A DNA stretch of 64,000 nucleotides from Carettochelys insculpta (taxonomy: Eukaryota > Chordata > Testudines > Carettochelyidae). The position numbers and the translations under genes are program-made. Where the stretch lies: positions 11,276,277 to 11,340,276 of the forward strand of contig NC_134158.1 in NCBI RefSeq assembly GCF_033958435.1, read 5' to 3'. The notes beneath the pieces are model-generated. The model was not told the origin of the DNA, did not search any database, and worked only from the letters and a program-made list of their open reading frames with translations. Below, piece after piece: positions 11,916 through 37,180 of this stretch (position 1 is the stretch's first letter; each line of letters opens with the position of its first letter).

Positions 11916-12424
11916 GGCCGAGGGGGGTCTGCGGAGCCCGGCAGGAGCGGAGGGGTCCCGGCTGCCCCGCTTCACGCCGCGGCTCTGTCTGCGAGCGCCC
12001 GGCTCTCCTGCGCTGTCCCAGCCCGGCGGCCCTCCCCGCGGCCCGGCCCCCCCGACCCGCCCCCCGCTGCACCCTCCCCCCGGCCCGGCCCGGCCCGGCC
12101 CCCTCCCGCCCTGCCAGCCCCCCATCTCCATCCTGCGCCCGGGAGACCCCCACCGTCCAGCCCCCCAGAGCCTGACCCGCTGCGAGACCCCTCCCCACAC
12201 TCCCACCTCTCCCTGGGAGACCCAGGTCCCCGCACGCCCCTGCCCCCGGGGGCCTCCAGCCTTTCCAGGTGGGACCTACCCCCTCCACTCACCCACAGAA
12301 CCCGCCGCAGCCTCGGGGGAGGGGCTGCTGGAAATTGGCGCCCAGCTGATCCCCCCCGACCCCGCCGCCACAGCCCGGGACTTCGCTGAACCCCCGCCCC
12401 GGCAGAGGGACAGGCACGCAGGCT
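11916..12424 (-). promoter_or_regulatory. CpG-rich COL11A2 promoter region
   Basis: CpG-dense sequence immediately upstream of the COL11A2 ATG. It has CGGCCCGGCCCGGCC repeats and GC boxes and no clear TATA box. The transcription start cannot be fixed from sequence. Confidence 0.6.
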
Positions 12425-13195
12425 GCACGGGTCTGGCCCCTCTAGGGGGCACCTGCTCCCACCCCAGCCAGGGCAGGGCCTGGCTGGCTGTGGGGCAGGG
12501 AATGGGGCAGGGGTCTGTCCCCACTCGGGGGTGCCGGCTCCCACCCCGCCCAGGGCAGGGCCTGGCTGGCTGTGGGGCAGGGAATGGGGCAGGGGTCTGT
12601 CCCCTCCAGGGGGCGCCGGCTCCCACCCCGCCCAAGGCGGGGCCTGGCTGGCTGTGGGGCAGGGGTCTGTCCCCTCCAGGGGGTGCCGGCTCCCACCCCG
12701 CCCAAGGCAGGGCCTGGCTGGCTGTGGGGCAGGGAATGGGGCAGGGGTCTGTCCCCTCTAGGGGGTGCCGGCTCCCACCCCGCCCAGGGCAGGGCCTGGC
12801 TGGCTGTGGGGCAGGGAATGGGGCAGGGGTCTGTCCCCTCCAGGGGGTGCCGGCTCCCACCCCGCCCAAGGCGGGGCCTGACTGGCTGTGGGGCAGGGGT
12901 CTGTCCCCTCCAGGGGGTGCCGGCTCCCACCCCGCCCAAGGCAGGGCCTGGCTGGCTGTGGGGCAGGGAATGGGGCAGGGGTCTGTCCCCTCTAGGGGGT
13001 GCCGGCTCCCACCCCGCCCAGGGCAGGGCCTGGCTGGCTGTGGGGCAGGGAATGGGGCAGGGGTCTGTCCCCTCTAGGGGGTGCCGGCTCCCACCCCGCC
13101 CAAGGCGGGGCCTGACTGGCTGTGGGGCAGGGAATGGGGCAGGGGTCTGTCCCCTCCAGGGGGTGCCGGCTCCCACCCCGCCCAGGGCAGGCCCT
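12425..13195. repeat. minisatellite of about 78 bp upstream of COL11A2
   Basis: About ten units: GGCAGGGCCTGGCTGGCTGT, GGGGCAGGGAATGGGGCAGG, GGTCTGTCCCCTCCAGGG and GGTGCCGGCTCCCACC. Some copies lack the GGGAATGGGGCAGG block. It shares the CCCTCTAGGGGG / GGCTCCCACC words with the arrays at 39310-40700 and 60345-60470, so the three are one dispersed family. Confidence 0.93.
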
Positions 13196-14439
13196 GCCTC
13201 GTGAGCAGACTCCATCTCCTCGCCTTGGGTGCTGCCTCCTGGCTGGGCAGAGGGGCTGGTGAGCTGAACCTGATCCCCCCACCGGCCCCCGTCTCTTCCC
13301 CACCAGCCACATCAGCAGCTTCCCTGAAGCAGACACCCCAGGGCCCCCCAGCGCAGCAGGGACACGAGCCCACCTGTGTCAGTGCCTGCAAATCCGTGCG
13401 CGGCACTGGTGAGCCCTTGTGGACGCCGACGTGCAGCGAGAGGTGAGCGTGCAGCCCGGGAGACGGTGCGTTCGCGTGCCCGAGGGGTGAGCCTGGCCGC
13501 CATGGCAGGGCGGGCTGCCGCCGGACAAGCTTGTGCCCAACGCACTGGACTGGGGGGTTGTTCCCTGGCCACCCCTGGGCCCCTGCTTGCTCTGGGCTTC
13601 AGCCCCTCCCCAAAGCTCCACGCTTGGCGTGCAAGGCTGTGGGGGTGGGGGGCACGTGAAGGCACAGTCTGTGCGCTGGAGGCAGGGAACCCACCACCCT
13701 CCCCCCAGCAGGGCCACGTGCCTGGTGGTAACACAAGGGAGCATGTAATCACACGAGTGTGCAACATGCAAGCGCCTGGGTGCACGCCCGTGAACCTGAG
13801 CATGTGTGAGTGCAAACGCAGGCGTGGGCACGTGCCCCCGAGTGAGCCCCGCTCCTAGGCACTGACCGGGCCAGCCCAGCCCCAGGGCCTGGCTGCAGCA
13901 CCAGCCTCCGCTTGCCCCCTCGGCGTGGGCTGTACCAGCCCCCTCCTGCTAGCTGCAGGCCACCCCCACTGCGGAGGGGCAGCTCAGCTCCTGCCCACGG
14001 AGCCGCAGAACTGCCCCCAGGGCACCTGTCTCGAGGCCTGGCCTCACCCCCGGGGCAGGGGTGCCTGGTGCAGCGCGGCTGGGCTCCTGCTGCTGCGGAA
14101 CCACCAGCAAATCCAGCTGCCAGACCTGCTCTTGGAGGGCCCCACGGGTGCCACCCCCACGAGGGGTCAGAGCCTCCAAGAGAAATCCTGGCCGGCCCTT
14201 GCCCAGCTCCTGGGCCCCAGCCCCCCCACACCGAGCTCTCCAGTGCCAGGAATTGCCCTCCGTCCACTCCCTGCCCCGGGCGAAGCAGATGGGGGGTGAG
14301 CAGCAGCCTGGCCCAGCCCAGGGCATGTCTGGAGCTGGAGTGCCAGGCCCAGGCTGTAATCACGGCTCTGTAATTAGCCAGCACTTCCTCCAGGAGCCAG
14401 GGGCCCAGCCCTGCAGAGAGGTGCAGGAATTCACAGACA
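13196..14439. other. unique sequence upstream of COL11A2
   Basis: Non-repetitive and of moderate GC content. The block near 14340-14400 contains TAATCACGG and TGTAATTAGCC, the latter a homeodomain-type TAATTA core, in otherwise GC-rich surroundings. No coding signal is recognisable. It is a possible COL11A2 regulatory region. Confidence 0.35.
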
Positions 14440-17380
14440 GCCTGAAATAGAAGGGGCAGGGCTGGGGTAAGGGGCGCTGCAGGGTACGCTGGGGTGTGGG
14501 GTGCAGAAGGGGCAGGGCTGGGGTAAGGGGCGCTGCAGGGTACGCTGGGTGTGGGGTGCAGAAGGGGCAGGGCTGGGGTAAGGGGCGCTGCAGGGTACGC
14601 TGGGGTGTGGGGTGCAGAAGGGGCAGGCTGGGGTAAGGGGCGCTGCAGGGTACGCTGGGGTGTGGGGTGCAGAAGGGGCAGGGGCAGGGTAAGGGAACGC
14701 AGGGGCACGAAAGGGGCAGTTGTGGGCTGGGGTTGGGGACAGAAGGGGCGGGGGCAGGGTAAAGAGAACGCAGGGGCACAGAAGGGGCGGGGGCGGGGTA
14801 AGGGAACGCAGGGGCGCAGAAGGGGCGGGGGCGGGGTAAGGGGGCACAGAAGGGGCGGGGGCGGGGTAAGGGAACGCAGGGGCACAGAAGGGGCGGGGGC
14901 AGGGTAAAGGGAACGCAGGGGCGCAGAAGGGGCGGGGGCAGGGTAAGGGAACGGAGGGGCGCAGAAGGGGCGGGGGCAGGGTAAGGGAACGCAGGGGCGC
15001 AGAAGGGGCGGGGGCAGGGTAAGGGAACGCAGGGGCACAGAAGGGGCGGGGGCAGGGTAAAGGGAACACAGGGGCGCAGAAGGGGCGGGGGCGGGGGCAG
15101 GGTAAGGGAACGGAGGGGCGCAGAAGGGGCGGGGTAAGGGAACACAGGGGCGCAGAAGGGGCGGGGGCAGGGTAAGGGAACGCAGGGGCGCAGAAGGGGC
15201 GGGGGCAGGGGTAAGGGAACGCAGGGGCACAGAAGGGGCGGGGGCAGGGTAAGGGAACGCAGGGGCACAGAAGGGGCGGGGGCAGGGTAAGGGAACGCAG
15301 GGGCACAGAAGGGGCGGGGCAGGGTAAGGGAACGCAGGGGCACAGAAGGGGCGGGGGCGGGGTAAGGGAACGGAGGGGCGCAGAAGGGGCGGGGGCAGGG
15401 TAAGGGAACACAGGGGCGCAGAAGGGGCGGGGGCAGGGTAAGGGAACGCAGGGGCGCAGAAGGGGCGGGGGCAGGGTAAGGGAACGGAGGGGCGCAGAAG
15501 GGGCAGGGGGCGGGGTAAGGGAACGGAGGGGCGCAGAAGGGGCGGGGGCAGGGTAAGGGAACGGAGGGGCGCAGAAGGGGCAGGGGGCGGGGTAAGGGAA
15601 CGGAGGGGCGCAGAAGGGGCGGGGGCAGGGTAAGGGAACGGAGGGGCGCAGAAGGGGCGGGGGCAGGGGCAGGGTAAGGGAACGCAGGGGCGCAGAAGGG
15701 GCAGGGGGCGGGGTAAGGGAACGGAGGGGCGCAGAAGGGGCGGGGGCAGGGGCAGGGTAAGGGAACGCAGGGGCGCAGAAGGGGCAGGGGGCAGGGTAAG
15801 GGAACGGAGGGGCGCAGAAGGGGCGGGGGCAGGGTAAGGGAACGGAGGGGCGCAGAAGGGGCGGGGGCAGGGTAAGGGAACGCAGGGGCGCAGAAGGGGC
15901 GGGGGCGGGGTAAGGGAACGCAGGGGCGCAGAAGGGGCGGGGGCAGGGGCAGGGAACGCAGGGGCACAGAAGGGGCGGGGGCAGGGTAAGGGAACGCAGG
16001 GGCGCAGAAGGGGCGGGGGCAGGGGCAGGGTAAGGGAACGCAGGGGCGCAGAAGGGGCAGGGGGCAGGGTAAGGGAACGGAGGGGCGCAGAAGGGGCGGG
16101 GGCAGGGGCAGGGTAAGGGAACGCAGGGGCGCAGAAGGGGCAGGGGGCAGGGTAAGGGAACGGAGGGGCGCAGAAGGGGCGGGGGCAGGGGCAGGGTAAG
16201 GGAACGCAGGGGCGCAGAAGGGGCAGGGGGCAGGGTAAGGGAACGGAGGGGCGCAGAAGGGGCGGGGGCAGGGTAAGGGAACGCAGGGGCGCAGAAGGGG
16301 CGGGGGCGGGGTAAGGGAACGCAGGGGCGCAGAAGGGGCGGGGGCAGGGGCAGGGAACGCAGGGGCACAGAAGGGGCGGGGGCAGGGTAAGGGAACGCAG
16401 GGGCGCAGAAGGGGCGGGGGCAGGGTAAGGGAACGGAGGGGCGCAGAAGGGGCGGGGGCAGGGTAAGGGAACGGAGGGGCGCAGAAGGGGCGGGGGCGGG
16501 GTAAGGGAACACAGGGGCGCAGAAGGGGCGGGGGCAGGGTAAGGGAACGCAGGGGCGCAGAAGGGGCGGGGGCAGGGTAAGGGAACGCAGGGGCGCAGAA
16601 GGGGCGGGGGCAGGGTAAGGGAACGCAGGGGCGCAGAAGGGGCGGGGGCAGGGTAAGGGAACGGAGGGGCACAGAAGGGGCGGGGGCAGGGGCAGGGAAC
16701 GCAGGGGCACAGAAGGGGCGGGGGCAGGGTAAGGGAACGCAGGGGCACAGAAGGGGCGGGGGCGGGGTAAGGGAACACAGGGGCGCAGAAGGGGCGGGGG
16801 CAGGGTAAGGGAACGCAGGGGCACAGAAGGGGCGGGGGCAGGGTAAGGGAACGCAGGGGCGCAGAAGGGGCGGGGGCAGGGTAAGGGAACGGAGGGGCGC
16901 AGAAGGGGCGGGGGCAGGGTAAGGGAACGCAGGGGCGCAGAAGGGGCGGGGGCAGGGGCAGGGTAAGGGAACGCAGGGGCACAGAAGGGGCGGGGGCAGG
17001 GTAAGGGAACGGAGGGGCACAGAAGGGGCGGGGGCAGGGTAAGGGAACGGAGGGGCACAGAAGGGGCGGGGGCAGGGGCAGGGAACGCAGGGGCACAGAA
17101 GGGGCGGGGGCAGGGGCAGGGAACGCAGGGGCGCAGAAGGGGCGGGGGCAGGGTAAGGGAACGGAGGGGCGCAGAAGGGGCGGGGGCAGGGTAAGGGAAC
17201 GCAGGGGCGCAGAAGGGGCGGGGGCAGGGTAAGGGAACGCAGGGGCACAGAAGGGGCGGGGGCAGGGTAAAGGGAACGCAGGGGCGCAGAAGGGGCGGGG
17301 GCAGGGTAAGGGAACGCAGGGGCGCAGAAGGGGCGGGGGCAGGCTGGGACGTGGGGCGCAGAAGGGGCGGGGGCAGGCTG
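14440..17380. repeat. large 39-bp GC-box minisatellite
   Basis: About 70 units of roughly 39 bp (GGGGCGGGGGCAGGGTAAGG, GAACGCAGGGGCGCAGAA) with occasional extra GGGGCA. The left end (14440-14690) has about four longer units of some 60 bp with CGCTGCAGGGTACGCTGGGG. The plus strand is strongly G-rich and every unit has a GGGGCGGGG-type GC box. Open frames of over 1000 codons here on the minus strand (SVPLPCPRPFCAPAFPYPAP-like) are artefacts of a 39-bp, 13-codon period. Confidence 0.97.
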
Positions 17381-17994
17381 GGGTTGGAGAGGGGGGCAGA
17401 CAGAGTGGGAGGAGACAGCAGGGACAGGAGCAGGCGGGGGGGGCAGGTGGGTGAGGTAGCCAGCAGGGGGGGGGGCAGGTGGGGGGGCAGCAAACCGGGG
17501 CATGCAGGGAAGTGGGGGAGCCCCATCCCTGGTCCCGCCCAGTGCCCACAATGACACTATGGCCCGGCCCGCGCAGGGCCTTGGGGGGCGACTCGGCCGG
17601 CAGCGGGACCCCAGGCTCCCTGCGCCAGGCAGGCTGCAGAGGGGGCCCATGGGGCTCCCCCAGGGAGGCTGGGCCGGTGCCCAGGGCGAGCCCCGCACGC
17701 ACGTACGCCGGGCACAGGGAGCGCTCGGGTCGGGGCCGGGCCCTCCGCGTCCCGCACGGATCCGCCTCTGCCTGCCCAGGGATACGCACCCCGGGAGACG
17801 CCCGCCAGGTCTGGCCCGGCCCGGCCCGGCCCCACCCCGCCGCGGGGCTCCCAGCTGGACGGGCCGGGCCACCCGCCAGGCAGGGGCTGCGTGGGAACCA
17901 GTCAGCCGAGCGCACCGGTGTGCGTTGCACGAGTGTGCATGTCTGTGTGAGGGAACAGTGTTGTGTGGAGGTCCGTGTGTCACAAGCACACAAC
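17381..17994. other. GC-rich unique segment with a CpG-dense core
   Basis: 17560-17890 is CpG-rich (GCGCTCGGGTCGGGGCCGGG, CGGCCCGGCCCGGCC). It could be a CpG island of an unseen transcript or a distal COL11A2 element. No exon is recognised. ACAATG near 17547 is a SOX-type word. Confidence 0.35.
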
Positions 17995-18545
17995 TGTGTG
18001 ACCCCGGCGCCCCCAGTCACCACACACACACACACACACACAAACTCCCACCCACACCAGCGCCCCCAGTCACCACACACACAAACCCCCACCCACACCA
18101 GCGCCCCCAGTCACCACACCCACCCCCACCCCGGCGCCCCCAGTCACCACACACACACCCACCCCCACCCCCGCGCCCCCAGTCACCACACACACGCCCA
18201 CCCCCACCCCCGCGCCCCCAGTCACCCCCCCACACACACACACCGGCGCCCCCAGTTAGCGCACACGCACACACACCCACATGCTCCCCCAGGCACCCCC
18301 CCCACACACAGAGGCTCCCCCAGGCACCACACCACACACACACACCCCCCCACACACACACACGCTCCCCCAGGCACACCCCCCCCCACACACACACCGG
18401 CGCCCCCAAGCACCCCCCGACACACACCCACACGCTCCCCCAGGCACCCCCCCACCCACACACAGGCTCCCCCAGGCACTACCCCCGCCCCCCACACAGA
18501 CACTCCCACAGGCACACCCCCCACCACACACACAGAGGCCCCGCT
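17995..18545. repeat. CA-rich compound repeat
   Basis: Tandem CGCCCCCAGTCACCACACAC words of about 36-45 bp pass into CTCCCCCAGGCACCCCCCCA / CACACACAC words. It is a compound microsatellite and minisatellite. Confidence 0.9.
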
Positions 18546-19269
18546 GAGCAGCGCCCCCAGGCCTGGCTGACCCCACCCGGCTATTTCAGAGCAGCCTGCT
18601 CCAGGCTGTGCCCAGAAATAGACTCTGCGGCCAGCCGGGCAGCAGGCACGGCTCCCTGCCCCCCGCTCCCCTGCCAGCTTGGCCTGAGCCGGCCCGGGGC
18701 GCTGGGGCGCAGCGGGGGGCTTTCCCCTCCAGGGCAGGCTGGGGTAGTGTCACCCTCTCCTGGGGGAGCCCCTTGCTGCTTCCTCCTCCGCTATCCCAAC
18801 ACCCCCATCCCAGCCCCCCCACTTCCCCACACAGGGGCAACCGCAGGGCCCAGCTCTGCCTCCTCCCCAACACACCCAGGGCCTGGGGAGGACAACAGAC
18901 AAGGGGGGTCCCCCCCCAGCTGCACCTGGGGCTGGGGGAACACACGGGAAGGGCTCGAGCCGGCTCCCCCACCCGTCCCATGGAGCGAGGTCTGCGCGGG
19001 GTCCCCGGCCCGGCAGGTGAGCTCCCTTCGGCACAGGCCAGCTGAACAAAGCCCCCCTTGTCTGCCCCCCCCGCCGGCACAGACAAGCCCCATTGATGGA
19101 AATGTGCCGGGGTCACCTCGGGCCATGGGAGGGGCTGCTTCCGAGAGGAGGGAGAGCGCCCCCGGGGCGGGGCCGGCTGCCACTCAGCTCCAGCTGGGGC
19201 AGGATTGACCCCTGGCCCCCCTCAGGGCAGGGTAGCTGGGGGGGGGGGGGCGCAAGGAGAGGGAGAGAC
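18546..19269. other. unique RXRB-COL11A2 intergenic block
   Basis: Non-repetitive. It has nested inverted repeats at 18576-18639 (CTATTTC/GAAATAG and GAGCAG-C-CTGCTC) and a SOX-like inverted pair AACAAAG-CCCC-CCTTGTC at 19045-19062. It is the main repeat-free stretch between the two minus-strand genes and so the likeliest place for conserved control elements. Confidence 0.35.
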
Positions 19270-19905
19270 CATGGGTGGGGTGGAAGGGGCCTAGCTGTGC
19301 AGGGGGGGTGTCGCTCTGGGGGGGGTCAAAGGGGCCTAGCTGTGCAGGGGGGGTGTCACTCGGGGGGGGGTGGGGTCGAAGGGGCCTAGCTGTGCAGGGG
19401 GGTGTCACTCTGGGGGGTGGTCGAAGGGGCCTAGCTGTGCAGGGGGGGTGTCACTCGGGGGGGGGGGGTCGAAGGGGCTTAGCTGTGCAGGGGGGGTGTC
19501 ACTCGGGGGTGGGGTAGAAGGGGCTTAGCTGTGCAGGGGGGGTGTCACTCTGGGGGGGGTCGAAGGGGATTAGCTGTTCAGGGGGGGGTGTCACTCTGGG
19601 GGGGGTCGAAGGGGCTTAGCTGTTCAGGGGGGGTGTCACTCGGGGGGGGTCGAAGGGGCTTAGCTGTGCAGGGGGGGTGTCACTCGGGGGGGTCGAAGGG
19701 GATTAGCTGTGCAGGGGGGTGTCACTCGGGGGTGGGGTAGAAGGGGCTTAGCTGTTCAGGGGGGGTGTCACTCGGGGGGGGTCGAAGGGGCTTAGCTGTG
19801 CAGGGGGGGTGTCACTCGGGGGGGGGTCGAAGGGGCTTAGCTGTGCAGGGGGGGTGTCACTCGGGGGGGGGTCGAAGGGGCTTAGCTGTGCAGGGGTGGG
19901 GCACA
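19270..19905. repeat. G-rich minisatellite of about 45 bp downstream of RXRB
   Basis: About 14 units: GGTCGAAGGGGCTTAGCTGT, GCAGGGGGGGTGTCACTCGG. Long G runs vary in length between units and make it a strong G-quadruplex candidate on the plus strand. Confidence 0.95.
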
Positions 19906-20111
19906 TCCCGATCATTTCCCTCCCCCTTTGGGTACAAGCCTGGCTGAACCCCCTGCGGCTCTCCCGACAGGTCCCCATCCCGCTCTGCAGAACACACCTT
20001 TGCCCCCCGGCCCCGAGAGCTCCCCCGTCCCAGGCTGGGGGGTGAGGAGGGGGCTGCCCATGGCGCGTCGCTACCAGGGGGAGGTGCTGTCCCTGGTTGA
20101 AAAGCAGCAGC

Positions 20112-20117
20112 TTTAAT
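20112..20117 (-). terminator. candidate RXRB polyadenylation signal
   Basis: ATTAAA on the minus strand, about 1.3 kb past the RXRB stop. It is the only recognisable variant signal I see between the stop and the G-rich array, and it implies cleavage near 20090. Confidence is modest because ATTAAA is short and the region is otherwise uninformative. Confidence 0.35.
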
Positions 20118-21412
20118 CACTGAAACTCAAAGCGGGGGGGGGGGGGGGGTGTTAATAATAATAAAAGCGAAACTGACCGGGAGGTTGGGGGGCAGACAGG
20201 GAGAAGGGCAGAGCGCATTGGGGGGCTCTGCTCAGGCAGGGCCCCCACCCAAGCCACCCGTCCCCCCACAGCAACTCAAACAAACTGTCCCGGCAGGGGT
20301 GCCCCTGAGCCTGCAAGGGGGGGGGGCTGCCCCCCAAGGGACCCTGGTCAGAGTTCTGGCTCACAGCCAGACCCCCAGGAGGCCATAGGACCAACACAGG
20401 CACCGCCCCACAGTAGTGTGACTGGGCATGGCCGCAGTCTGGACCATGAGGGAGGGCAGCTTTTCCCACCCCACAGCAATGGGGGGACCCCGGTACCTGC
20501 TGCATAGATTGAGGTGGGGGAGGGGTGCAGGACGTGGGTTCAAAGTGCTAACCGGGTGCCTGAGAAATGGGGCGGTGGGGGCCAGTGCAGGGCATCCCCC
20601 GCCCCGGGACTGCCCCCCACGGCAGGAGGGCAAGGGGCATCGTGAACAAACTGACGACAGAGGAGAGCTGCCCCTGCCCACGTGTCTCCCTCCCCGGGCA
20701 GGAGCCGCACCCAGGGGCCCTGGGGAGTCAGCTCTGCCCCCAGGGACGTGGCCACCCCCAGCAGCAAGGGAGTCTCCCCACTGCCTCACAGGGCGCGGGG
20801 CTAGGAGCACGGGGAGATGTTGCTAAAAGACGCCCCCTTTGGGTTCTGGGAACATGCCAAGAACCCCTGGAGGCCCCCCCGAGGGGAGGGGCTGGGTCAG
20901 GCATCCCTGCCCCGGGGGTCCTGCTGCATGGGGACCACAGCGGGGGACAGGGTTTGTTTTTTTCACAGGGAGGAAATCGGGGGCATCCTCCTCTCACCCC
21001 CCACCTGAAACCTCTGACTTGCTGCCCCTAGCGCTGCAGAACAGGGGTGTCGCCAAGCGCTGAGGGGATCTGGGAGGTCAGCCCGGGAACCCCACTATGG
21101 ACATGGGACTAGGGTACCTCCAGGGGAGCCAGCAACTGGGGAAATGAGGTAAGCCCCATAGCCCATGGCTGGGGAATGGACTGGGGCCACCCCAGCTCTG
21201 GAGAGGCACACGGGGTACACCTCAGGGGCTCCCAAACCAGGGATGGGTAAAGGGGGGCCATGCCCAGGGACCCAAACATGGGAACTGACAAAACACTACC
21301 CCTTTGCCTTCTCCTGGCAGCCCCCAAAGAGTCCGCAGCCCCCAGCCCAGCGGTGGGCGCCGGGGAGCTGCTGTGGGCTGCGTCACTCGCTCTAGGCGCA
21401 GTCAGCTGGGGC
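20118..21412 (-). other. putative RXRB 3' untranslated region
   Basis: Non-repetitive and non-coding between the stop codon and the candidate poly(A) signal, apart from a long G run at 20133-20148. No coding signal is seen on either strand. Confidence 0.5.
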
Positions 21413-35841
<14,429 letters not shown>

Positions 35842-36172
35842 AGAGACGGATTTGTTCCAAACGGCCTCTCGGACGGCTCTGGCGCGCGGAGCCGGCTTCG
35901 CCCCGCCCCCGTTACCACGGAGAACATTCCCAACTGTCTCCCTTGCTCGTACCAGCCCGGCGGGCGGGGGAGGGAGGACGCCGCTCTGCCCCGCACAAAG
36001 ATGGCGCCCCGGTGGCGCTTCTCCGCCGCCATCGCCATCTTTGTGAGGGGCAAGGGCAATGGTGGCGCCATCTTGGGGGGGGGGGCTGAGGATTGGTCAC
36101 GCGAGATGTTGGAGTGGGCGGGGCCTGGTTGCCACGTCGGGTCTGAGCCGGAGCTAACGGATCCTGGTGACG
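35842..36172. promoter_or_regulatory. bidirectional RXRB/SLC39A7 CpG-island promoter
   Basis: CpG-dense, between divergent RXRB and SLC39A7. It contains three YY1-type AAGATGGCG words: plus strand at 35999-36006, minus strand within 36034-36045 and 36064-36075. The first two lie in a perfect 12-bp inverted repeat, CACAAAGATGGC / GCCATCTTTGTG. There is also an inverted CCAAT (GATTGG, 36091 area), a GC box (GTGGGCGGGGCC), and GGTTGCCACG resembling an RFX half-site. No TATA box is seen. Start sites are inferred only. Confidence 0.7.
36080..36172 (+). other. candidate untranslated exon 1 of SLC39A7
   Basis: A good donor, GGTGACG|GTGAGA, at 36173 lies just downstream of the shared promoter. A strong acceptor, TTCTGCTTTCCAG|CTGAGAC, precedes the SLC39A7 ATG by 13 bp (exon from 38264). 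Together they suggest a 5'UTR intron of about 2.1 kb. The 5' boundary is arbitrary; transcript data would settle it. Confidence 0.45.
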
Positions 36173-37180
36173 GTGAGACCCCCCCGGGGCATAGAGACGG
36201 GGGGGGCTAGAGGGGCCGGGGCGCCCCGGGCCATAGAGACAGGGGGGGCTAGAGGGGCCGGGGCGCCCCGGGCCATAGAGACAGGGGGGCTAGAGGGGCT
36301 GGGAGGACCGGGACGTCCGGGCCACAGAGAGGAAGGGGCGGTGCTAGGGCGCCCGTTGGCCTGGAGCGAGGTGGGGTCAGGCGGGGCCGGGGGAGATGTG
36401 CGCGGAGGTACGAGGGGCAAAGAGATGCCGGGCCCGAGTCCTGGAGCGCCCCCGCCCCCCCCCCCCCCCGCAGAGACCACCGCGCTGGGGCCTGGAGCAC
36501 CCCCAGGACCCCCCTCACAGAGACCCCCCATGCAGAGATCCCCCCCCCCTGGGACCTGGAGCACCCCCAGGACCCCCCTCACAGAGACCCCCCACGCAGA
36601 GATCCCCCCCACTGGGACCTGGAGCACCCCCAGGACCCCCCTCACAGAGACCCCCCACGCAGAGATCCCCCCCACTGGGACCTGGAGCACCCCCAGGACC
36701 CCCCTCACAGAGACCCCCCACGCAGAGATCCCCCCCACTGGGACCTGGAGCACCCCCAGGACCCCCCTCACAGAGACCCCCCACGCAGAGATCCCCCCCA
36801 CTGGGACCTGGAGCACCCCCAGGACCCCCCTCACAGAGACCCCCCACGCAGAGATCCCCCCCACTGGGACCTGGAGCACCCCCAGGACCCCCCTTGCAGA
36901 GACCCCACCATGCAGAGATCCCCCCCACTGGGACCTGGAGCACCCCCAGGACTCCCTTCACAGAGACCCCCCACGCAGAGATCCCCCCCACTGGGACCTG
37001 GAGCACCCCCAGGACCCCCCTTGCAGAGAACCCCCATGCAGAGATCCCCCCCACTGGGACCTGGAACACCCCCAGGGCCCCCCTCACAGAGACCCCCCAC
37101 GCAGAGATCCCCCCCACTGGGACCTGGAGCACCCCCAGGACCCCCCTCACAGAGACCCCCCCGCTGGGGCCTGGAGTGGC
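36173..37180. repeat. minisatellites in the putative SLC39A7 5'UTR intron
   Basis: 36175-36320 holds three copies of GGGCCATAGAGACAGGGGGG, CTAGAGGGGCCGGGGC. 36480-37180 holds about eleven units of 60-62 bp: CCCCCCACTGGGACCTGGAG, CACCCCCAGGACCCCCCTCA, CAGAGACCCCCCACGCAGAG. The first array begins directly after the candidate donor. Confidence 0.93.

Noticed and set aside
17560..17890. CpG-rich segment as the first exon of another gene
   Set aside because: No in-phase exon, signal peptide or recognisable domain; composition alone is not enough.
13749..18098. Minus-strand open frame of about 1449 codons, Pro/Ala/Phe-rich
   Set aside because: It runs through the 39-bp (13-codon) array; several frames are open at once and the protein is the repeat translated. 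No domain or splice structure.
20154..20165. Plus-strand AATAAA in TAATAATAATAAAAG as a poly(A) signal
   Set aside because: There is no plus-strand gene upstream, and the word lies in a simple TAA run.
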